Source: Diphasiastrum complanatum (lineage: Eukaryota; Streptophyta; Lycopodiopsida; Lycopodiales; Lycopodiaceae). From it: DNA of 26,500 nt. Made by a program: the position numbers and the translations under genes. Shown piece after piece: positions 19,395-26,500 of the stretch. Each line of letters starts with the position of its first letter. The first letter of the stretch is position 1. The notes under the pieces are model-generated. The model was given only the letters and a program-made list of their open reading frames with translations. It was not told the DNA's origin and searched no databases. The stretch spans positions 4,265,163 through 4,291,662 of the forward strand of contig CM055108.1 in NCBI GenBank assembly GCA_029204225.1, in the 5' to 3' direction.

Positions 19395-20305
19395 AAACTT
19401 GAAATAGAGTTCCACTTTCATGGCTATTAGAAGAGCTAATAAGTTTGACATATTCTGGTAACCGACGATTGTCATTCTCATTTACATCGCAGCTTTCTGA
19501 TTGTTCCACTTCCCTTCGTTCAGCAATGACATTGTCCGTGTTGGATTCGATATTTCGGAAGTACTGGAAATCAACCTGACGCGAAAAGAAAATTAAGTGT
19601 ATGTCTTCTAGTTGCACCATTGCAGGTGCTTTCATTGCCTTCCACACAGCAGCTGCTCTTGTGAGATCCATCCCTTTTCCTTGGTACAAGCTCACCCACA
19701 TCGTCGAAGGGTAGAACTTTCCTCAGCATCGCCAGCAAGACCTGAGGCAAAGTGGCATTCAATCGCGGCCTGAAATGAAACAAGGAAAATATAAACTGCT
19801 GGTGTTAACTGCACACAATTTTTAATTTCAGAGGTGTCATACTTTATATATTCCTCACGTCCTTTCTCCATATCTTCTTCTGTCACAGCATGCACGACAG
19901 ATTGAAAATGTTCTTCGCCTATGTCTTTCAAACAATATGCACTCATTTCGTGCCATGTGTGTATGCCTTTCTGTCGTAAATAATGGCACAAAACAATATT
20001 GCCTGCCGGTTCGTCTTTAGTCCAAGTCAAATACGATTTGATTAGATGGTTTACTTTCAAGACACTAGATGCCAAGCACTTGCAGATCATTTGCGTGTGC
20101 AAATGCAATAAGCTGCCCCCTCTTTCCAGCGAGCATACACCTGCGATGCATTCTCTTTGCAAGAACTTCTCATACTTTTTCACGAGAGTGTATGGGACCT
20201 TCCTCCTTTTCTGGCACTCGTTACGAGGTTCGTCTCCTTCTCTTCACGCACTTTTTTAGGTTGTTGGCTGTTCCTTTTTTTCTTGTTGCTCCATTTTGGC
20301 TCCAT
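19393..20305 (-). pseudogene. HUH (Rep) endonuclease, Replitron-like, frameshifted
   Basis: An apparent single-tyrosine HUH nuclease, which would nick one DNA strand and bond to its 5' end. The ATG at 20305 opens a very basic segment (NKKKRNSQQPKKVR, a likely nuclear signal); a shift near 20180-20255 leads to the main frame (20183-19692). That frame has ERGGSLLHLHTQ (HUH histidines at 20105-20097), then SAYCLKD 54 residues later (Tyr at 19937-19935), the normal HUH to Y-x-x-K order. The frame changes again near 19780 and 19700. A CAG acceptor (19772-19770) with a possible GT donor at 19842 would give a 73-bp intron, so part of the disruption may be splicing. The last part has QGKGMDLTRAAAVW and ends at 19393. 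No helicase follows, unlike Helitrons. The overall pattern resembles the Replitron Rep as I remember it; this has not been searched. Confidence 0.6.
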
Positions 20306-20862
20306 CGTATTCACCTCTGAACACCCGAAATAAGAGCAGCTCTCCAAGCTTAGAGACAACTCAAACCACCGCTTGGTCGCTGTAACCAACTCAGGAAAAC
20401 GAGACAGACATACAACAGAAACGCCTCAAGAAATGGTGAGTCCTGTCAGTGTGCCCCCACTTCCATGCCAAGACAAACCTCTGCAACAGAACGTTGCAAT
20501 CTGCGCTGCCCCCGCCCCCACTCCACTGTAGCAGAACGTTTGCTGCCCCCACTCCGCTGTAGAAAGGAGCTCCCACCGTCTGTCACGAAGCATATGAGAG
20601 CGAGCGCTAATCCTCCAGCCTGTTGCAGAACTACCTGTGAAAGAAATGGTCCCAGCTCCTTCTGTGGACACATCACCTCTTTGCATGAGCGTTGTTGATA
20701 GAGCAACAGCTGTTGCTGTGTAATTTACTCTTCAAAGTAGAAAGCTGACAGGGCTGTTACGTGCTTATCTCTGATAGGGCTGGTCATGGTCAGCACGGTC
20801 AAACCCCCTTCACATTTTAACCAACCAAATTGCCAGATTTGCATTTTGTCCATCACAGCATA
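20306..20862. other. Sequence upstream of HUH gene, with palindromes
   Basis: GC-richer than its surroundings. It contains a stem TGCAAC/GTTGCA (20482-20498, loop AGAAC) and a 16-bp perfect palindrome AGCAACAGCTGTTGCT (20702-20717). Both share the word GCAACAG. Several overlapping frames are open on both strands at 20390-20706 without any recognisable domain. This may be the 5' flank and terminus of the HUH element. Confidence 0.4.

Positions 20863-20923
<61 letters not shown>
20863..20923. repeat. CT microsatellite, about 61 bp
   Basis: CT dinucleotides with one GT interruption at 20889-20890. The Arg-Glu frames on the minus strand are artefacts of the repeat. Confidence 0.95.
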
Positions 20924-20925
<2 letters not shown>

Positions 20926-22051
20926 CCGATTGGAATGAGGGCAAAGCAGGGCCTGTTGCTGGAAAATGAACTGGACCGATTCGGGTCCCCAACCGATTTG
21001 AATCGGCCAGTTCCGACCGATTCAGCAGTTCGGTGCCCTTGAATCGGCGATTCGTGAAACATTACTCACTATATGTGGGCTTTGTAGATGCATTGCCCAG
21101 GTGATCCAATTCTGCTCGTAGGTGGATATTGAGCACTCTTATGAGAGCATGTGAGTTTCTTAACAATTATTCAACACACGTACCTCCATAGATCATAGAA
21201 GGACCACCAAGTGGCAGGACAACCTCATATGCCACTCCATGGCTTGCTCCTGTCGAAACAAACCTGTTGCCCCTTGAAGATGCTCCTCTAACACTACGTT
21301 GTACTGTGGATCCTCGTTGTTGCTTATGATTGCGACATTGGACCTACTAAAACCGTCCTTGTTACAGCTCTATCCTCCACCTGCTCACCAGGGGTAGCCA
21401 TAGATGGTGAAGCATATGTTCAACCACATTGATAGGGTGATGTTACTTCTCAATGCTGCATCTAAATTTCACATATTTGATCCATCGGATTCCATCCTGT
21501 TAAACATAGAGCAAGATTTGGGTAAGTGCTTTCTATTTTAAAACCATAAACAAAAGGCAATGTGGCATAACGAATATGATGCTGCTACAGAAATAGAAAA
21601 AAGCTTACCTCTCAGGTGACAGAATGGGCTACTTCAAAATCCCCCCTGTGCTGTTGATGAACTTGTAGATAAGGACCATGGTACAACCCTCTCTATAAAC
21701 AAGCTGTAGAAATGCATACAATGGATGCAACACAATAATCAATTCCTAGGTGTGTGAGGCTACAAGGCCTCTTCAAAGATGGTGATGGATGTAAACTGCA
21801 AACTGTCCAACTCACTCTGATCCAAATCCAAAAACTCGCCATTTGATGAAGCTGTTGATGACACTGCAAGAAGCGCATTAGCACCAGGAGAACGAGTGAG
21901 TGTGAAGCATGGTTAGAGTAAGATGCTTCTGTGTCAAAGTGATATTGGAAATGGCAATGTTGTTGATGGAAAAGACCCAATCAAGATGACTTACAAAAAC
22001 CCTGGGCTAGCAGCCATTTGACGAAGCTCTTGACGACATTGCAGCAAGCAC
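20924..22051. other. Intergenic, no gene recognised
   Basis: 20924-21055 is dense in CGATT/AATCG words (GACCGATTCGG, CCGATTTGAATCG, GAATCGGCGATTCG) that also occur at 17736-17770. The remainder has no supported coding or RNA feature. Confidence 0.4.
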
Positions 22052-22396
22052 TTAGCACCAGCGAAGGATAGCGAAATGAGTGAGTGTGGAACAAACCCAA
22101 TCAAGACGACCTATGTCCTTCATGAGTTGATCAAGTCTGTGTACCGCCAGGTCCGTAAAACATGTTGGGGATTGCCATTGATGCCATGCTGTCTTCCTGT
22201 AGAAGCTAGCATGGGTCTGGGGCCTGGATAGAGTAGACGTCACCAGCTGTCGTTGACGAGGAGCTCTAGGGGGTAATGGACGTGTATGTGGGGTGTCCTC
22301 TCTGGCATCAGGCTCTACAAACTGTTGCATGGGCTCATCATTAAAAGGTGTGGCAGATGTGTGGTTGGGTTGTGGAGGCGTTTCGGCTTTGCACAT
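22052..22396 (-). other. Unidentified ORF fragment
   Basis: Open for 114 codons, with suggestive but interrupted open sequence for about 150 bases upstream. The peptide is rich in Pro, Arg, Thr and Gln in its first half (ending near RAPRQRQL) and more ordinary afterwards (LDQLMKDIGRLDWVCSTLTH). No motif is recognised, and stops flank it on both sides. It could be a remnant of a transposon ORF, or chance in a relatively GC-rich stretch. Confidence 0.3.
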
Positions 22397-23187
22397 TGTA
22401 TGGATGAGCCTTGTCTGAAAGCCCTACTAGGTTTTGGTACCATCGGCATGTTGCCGGGGGGCCCTGTCCTGCTGAATATAGTCGGGAGGGCTATGTTTTT
22501 GTGAGTGGCCTGGACGACGTTGCCACTGAAGATGGAGTGCAGCCTGCCTTACTCCCTTGGGCATGATGGCAAATGCCGAGGTACCCCAAACATGAAATTG
22601 TATTGTATCCTAAACCCTAAATCTAATTCATAACCCTAAGAAAACAGCCAACATAAAACTAGTATGCAAAAACACGTATAGGGGAGGTCATTGCAGCTAA
22701 AACCGCCGACATAGTACTGCTACACGATTGTACAATCCCACATAGCATTAAAAATGGTCCTAATCTGTTGACTTTTGCTTAAGATGAAAGCACACAAAGT
22801 TTGGTGCAAAAAAAAAAGGTCAAGAAGGACATTTGCACACCAAATGATTCATGCACATTTGTGCTGCCCATATAACCTTAGACCTACCATTGTGTGACAA
22901 ACTCACTTGCAAGAATACTTCGCAAAAATTAGATCACAGTAGCAAGCTTTGGATCATCCTACATCCCCAAGGTGCACTTTCTTTATAACAAAAAGACTGC
23001 TTACTCTTATGCCTGCTTATATTGGGATTTAGGACCTGCAAAGAAAAAATTTGAAAATTTTCTATGTTCTGTACATACAGAACTGTGAATTCGTACATCT
23101 TGGTATGCAAGAAGATTCTATGATTATAGATGGTTATAGACATAGGTGCTACATTGATAATTTCAATTCTGTATGGTTATTCATAGT
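22397..23187. other. Intergenic, no gene recognised
   Basis: Includes a short telomere-like phrase CCTAAACCCTAAAT near 22609 and a poly-A run near 22808. No coding or RNA gene is supported. Confidence 0.4.
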
Positions 23188-23250
23188 GTGTGTGTATGAC
23201 TGCATGTAGTGTATGTGTATGATTATGCATGTAGTGTATGTGTATCATTC
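23188..23250. repeat. 25-bp tandem repeat, TGTAT-rich
   Basis: GCATGTAGTGTATGTGTAT occurs at 23202 and again at 23227, within a TGTG/TGTATG-rich stretch. Confidence 0.8.
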
Positions 23251-23426
23251 TTGTTGATTGTCATTTGCTACTTTGTGTCAACACCTAGTCTACCCAAGAG
23301 CATCTGGATTCTTTCAAAACCCAGACAGCAACTTACGATTGGGTACCATTAAAACTTAAGTAGCTCATTGGCTAAGATTTTTTGTTTAATGAATCCTGTA
23401 TCGTTTTTTTGATATAATAGATATTT

Positions 23427-23697
23427 TGAGGTTGCTCCACTGTGACATAATATTAATTTTTGATGGACCTGCATTGAGTCATGTCCATGGATGCTTTAGC
23501 TTTTGGAATCTGCTTTGGCACTTTATTGATTTGTGTCATACCATCTGCTCCTGCTCAAGTAGTTAACACAATCTTGATGTTACCTTATCTTTATACTTCT
23601 TTAGCTAATGTGCACTTTGTTCAAGTATTTGATCAATAATTACTGTCTGTACTTATGCATAACGGGAAATTTTTCTGTTGATGCAGTTAAGAAAGTT
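23427..23697 (+). repeat. Intron-like direct repeat, copy 1
   Basis: Shares long blocks with 24045-24277, for example CATACCATCTGCTCCTGCTC and GTTAACACAATCTTGATGT. It ends in the acceptor-like TGATGCAG at 23688-23695. Relative to copy 2 it carries about 35 extra bases near 23580-23620. Confidence 0.8.
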
Positions 23698-23917
23698 GAT
23701 TGTCAAGGATTATGTAAACATGGAATCTATTTTTTGCGAGGCTGTTAATGATGTGACTGCTAATCAAATTGGTAGCTTGGAGAATCCAAGTAGAATAGAG
23801 TTCATTTGTAACTTTCTCTTTCCAGCACAAGAGTTAAGGTCTATTAAGTTGTCTGAGTGGACCTTGCTTAATCATTTTTTTGAAAATTTTGCTGGGCTTC
23901 TCACTATTAGGATCTGA
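23678..23917 (+). pseudogene. Exon-like ORF after intron-like repeat
   Basis: Open from inside the repeat through 23917. The credible exon begins just after TGATGCAG (from 23696), giving about 73 codons. The peptide has ordinary soluble-protein composition (DVTANQIGSLENPSRIEFIC, FLFPAQELRSIKLSEWTLL), with no low complexity and no transposon motif. That, together with the splice-acceptor context, makes it look like a genuine or recently decayed internal or terminal exon. I do not recognise the family. No matching donor or further exon was identified, so it may be a gene fragment carried here by duplication. Confidence 0.35.
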
Positions 23918-24044
23918 AATTTTCCCTAAAGATTTTGTATATGTTTCAAAAGAAGAGTGTTTCATTCATGGTATGGTGACTCAACTTATTTATAACTTCT
24001 AGTACTTTGATAATGGGAATCGTTGAAGTAATTTCTGAATAATC

Positions 24045-24277
24045 TGAGGCTACTCTACTCTTACATACTGTTATCTTTTGGACCTGCGTTGATTCATGTC
24101 CATTGAGGCTATAGCTTTTGGGATATGCTTTGTTAGCACTTCATTGATTCTTGTCATACCATCTGCTCCTGCTCAAATAGTTAACACAATCTTGATGTCA
24201 TTGCTGAAGTATCTGATCAGCAATTACCCTCTGTAGTTATGCATAACTGGAAGCGTTTTCCGTTTTCTGATGCAGTT
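24045..24277 (+). repeat. Intron-like direct repeat, copy 2
   Basis: Second copy of 23427-23697, offset by about 615 bases, again ending in an acceptor-like CTGATGCAG (about 24267-24275). The sequence after it (TTCCAAATTGTG) does not match the ORF that follows copy 1. Confidence 0.8.
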
Positions 24278-26097
24278 CCAAATTGTGTCTTGTGGTCTTA
24301 TTTCGGTTCTTGCATCAATCCGTAATTTGTAATCTATCTTTTGGATGAAGATCTGTTTGCAAATTATCCTGGGTGGCATATTTGGTCTAGAATTTGATCT
24401 GAGTACTTGCTTTGCCTGTTTCAATTTCATAGATGATGATATGATCCTTGAAAGCATATGTGATCTGTCTATGATTTTTATGTATGGTTAAGCAGGAATT
24501 GTTAAAATTTGTGGCTTCATATACCATATGAATATAGATATTTACATTTTCATGTTATATGGAAGATTGCACATCCATTTTTACTCTTTTTGTGTCTTGA
24601 CACATGTTTGAGTTGCTTGTATTCTGTCTCAGAGGTGAGTCCAATATTGTAGTAGGGACAGTAAAGCAATGATGCAAGAAAGCTCCTATTGCAATCATGT
24701 GACATTTTTTGTAAAATTAAAGTCATTGGGGGTTGTTGTTTTGGAATGGAAACTATTATGGCCTGTACAGAGTTGCTAATAGCCCGATGATTGCATTATA
24801 TAACTTCATTTTTCTTGAACTTTTCTACACTTCAATAGAGACAATGGAGTCCATGATGCATGTAGGCATCCGGAAGAATGAAGTGTGACTTTGTTGCTCT
24901 AAGGTACATAGGAGAGAAGCCCGTCTTGTTAGCAATTTTCATGGAAATGTTATCCTTTTTTCAAAGTTTTATGCAGGCAGTTCGTGTTGAAGAAGAAAGT
25001 ATGGAAAAGTCTTGATTGAAAATTCGCAGACTTGACTTCCAATCTGAATTTTAATATGCATACAAGGTTCGTGCTGCTTTGTAATCTTTGAAATTTTACA
25101 TTTGTGGACATGAGGAAGAAAGAGCATCCTGTGTGAAGGAAATAGGTGGCTACTAATGTGGTCTTTGTTTACCAGTGGAGGTCTGGAAAAACTAGCTAAA
25201 GGATCATCAACAAGAATGACTAGCACAATGAGAATGGAATGGACAATTAGTGTCAAGCACTCATGAATTGGGTATTTGAGTTCGTGGTGGAAAAGTGGGT
25301 GCACATGGATAAAAGAATTTTGTTAGATAACAGTTCAGAGTTGTGTTCCTAGAGACGCTCTTTTGTTTTTTTGCAATATGGTATTCAAATTGCAAAAGAA
25401 TTTATGGGGGATTTGATAGTAATCTTTTGACTTTTTTTTAAACACTACAGGCACCCATTTTTTTGTCAGATAGTTTTGTTCTAGTTGTTTTTGTTTTTAT
25501 GATGTGAATTTTTTCGTTGTTTTTAGTGCCAAAAAACAGTATATAATATTCTAATATATTGTCTACATAATATATTATAAGAAAATTATAGCGTTCTGAA
25601 ATGCTACCCTGCCGGGAACAGTGCATCGTGCATCATTGGCAATGTACTATCAAATGAGAGGAGAAATTACACCTTGACTAAGGTGCATTCAATTGTGTTA
25701 GTTTTGTTGCAGTAAAATTTTTCCTTTTATCAATGCCATTGAAATACAAGGATTCACAATTTGTGTACAAAGTTAGGTACACAAACAAATTTTATCTAGA
25801 AGTATGTTGCAAAAACTTGAAAAATCAGGTCAATGCATCAAATAGGATAGTACCTAAATCTAGAATACCAATACGTAGTATACTCACTATTATGGGACCC
25901 ATTTTGTTGAATCGATAGCAAAAGTTTGCAGCTCCTTGAAAAAACTTTCCAGAGAATGAACGTAATTAAGGTTTAGTTTAGGAATAGTTCTATTGAAATT
26001 CCAAGCTAGACACTTGGAGATAAATGTAAACTTTTTGTATAAGGTAATGTAATCAATACACCTAAACTTAAAAACATTGGTAAGAAAGCTTTTAGAA
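24278..26097. other. AT-rich intergenic, no gene recognised
   Basis: No supported coding or RNA gene. An AT-only stem TAATATATT/AATATATTA (25552-25560 with 25569-25577, 8-base loop) is present. A 61-codon plus frame at 25733-25918 shows no motif. Confidence 0.4.
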
Positions 26098-26141
26098 ATT
26101 CTAAAGGTTGAAAATAGTTTCTAATTCTCAACCTTTAGAAT
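26098..26141. repeat. 14-bp perfect inverted repeat
   Basis: ATTCTAAAGGTTGA (26098-26111) pairs perfectly with TCAACCTTTAGAAT (26128-26141) across a 16-base loop. It lies 14 bases past the stop of the minus-strand ORF at the right edge. Confidence 0.85.
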
Positions 26142-26155
26142 ATTGAAATAGTAAA

Positions 26156-26500
26156 TCATAGTTCGACTAGCGCTTTCGCATCTTCGAACGGTTGCAGGAA
26201 CTCGACTCGAAAATTATCGAGCATCTGGCCTTGGAGCTGGTTTAGTTTCAAGAGGTCTATTGTGATAGAGCCTGCATTGTTGCACAAGGCAGGCGCAGTT
26301 TCTGCCTTTATTCGTGTCACTTAATATTTCTGGAGAGCGACATTGTGCTTATTGGCATCCAGCAATTGTTGTTTTAAAGAATCAATAGTAGTTTGATAAT
26401 TTACAGACTTGGCCTCAATCACCTTATTGATTTTCTTCAAAGAATCTGCTTCCTTAGGTGGCGGTGTGAAGCTGTGTTTCGAGGACACGATTTTGGAAGA
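26156..26500 (-). pseudogene. Coiled-coil-like ORF fragment, open at window edge
   Basis: On the minus strand one frame reads from the window end (26500) to TGA at 26158-26156: 115 codons interrupted once by TAA (26323-26321). Before the stop it has KEADSLKKINKVIEAKS and TTIDSLKQQLLDANKHN, with leucine/isoleucine spacing typical of a coiled coil. After it, ITIDLLKLNQLQGQML continues similarly. Such segments occur in the capsid or movement regions of plant retroelements and pararetrovirus-like sequences, but also in many host proteins, so no family is assigned. The start lies outside the window. The single stop suggests fairly recent decay. Confidence 0.45.

Noticed and set aside
19393-20305. 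Helitron RepHel or geminivirus-type Rep as the source of the HUH motif
   Set aside because: No helicase or P-loop ATPase motif follows, and only one catalytic Tyr is seen in the Y-motif.
20390-20706. Three overlapping minus frames and one plus frame upstream of the HUH gene
   Set aside because: No domain, and the overlapping open frames on both strands suggest composition only.
20810-21062. Arg-Glu and Leu-Ser repeat proteins
   Set aside because: They are translations of the CT microsatellite.
22605-22640. Telomere repeat near 22609
   Set aside because: Only one to two units of CCCTAAA; short phrases like this are common in plant DNA.
26098-26141. Hairpin as a microRNA precursor
   Set aside because: A 14-bp stem is too short for a plant miRNA duplex.

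Overview
The window reads as nuclear DNA of a flowering plant, or at least a seed plant. Three things support this: one intact intron-split plant actin-depolymerizing factor (ADF) gene, many decayed Copia-type LTR retrotransposon pieces whose primer-binding sites match the plant initiator-Met tRNA (TGGTATCAGAGC), and long CT microsatellites. The species cannot be determined from the sequence. No bacterial or organellar genes, CRISPR arrays, rRNA or tRNA genes were seen.

Layout. 1-1220: no recognisable gene. 1221-4440 (minus): a Copia-like element with gag zinc knuckle and protease, but with about 2.5 kb of unfamiliar, largely open sequence where integrase and reverse transcriptase should be. 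4470-12564: a nest of Copia fragments. Family A has a decayed reverse transcriptase/RNase H (4470-6238), an LTR (6264-7065), a PBS, and about 4.5 kb further a second pol-tail/LTR/PBS unit (11553-12564), which is a head-to-tail layout. Between the two A LTRs lie family B (minus, 7079-8850), family C (plus, 8856-9847) and a third PPT-LTR-PBS unit, family D (10330-10852). 12565-13970: leader-like and GC-rich low-complexity sequence.

13971-15788 holds the ADF gene: a duplicated G-box promoter module, a CT-rich leader, a first exon whose coding part is only the ATG, and two further exons giving a 139-residue protein. It is the only gene here that looks functional. 16800-17380 (minus) is another Copia protease/integrase remnant (family F). 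17381-19160 is AT-rich and repetitive.

The most unusual locus is 19393-20305 (minus), a frameshifted gene with a His-Leu-His motif, a Tyr-x-x-Lys motif 54 residues later and a basic N-terminus. This is the layout of a single-tyrosine HUH (Rep) endonuclease, and it most resembles my recollection of the proteins of Replitron transposons. It is flanked by hairpins and by a 16-bp perfect palindrome. From 20306 to the end there are microsatellites, short unknown ORFs, a duplicated intron-like block (23427-24277) and, at the right edge, a coiled-coil-like ORF fragment running out of the window behind a 14-bp perfect inverted repeat.

Apart from ADF the genes do not form a pathway. The window is a small housekeeping gene in transposon-derived DNA. 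All family assignments come from reading motifs by eye, with no database search.
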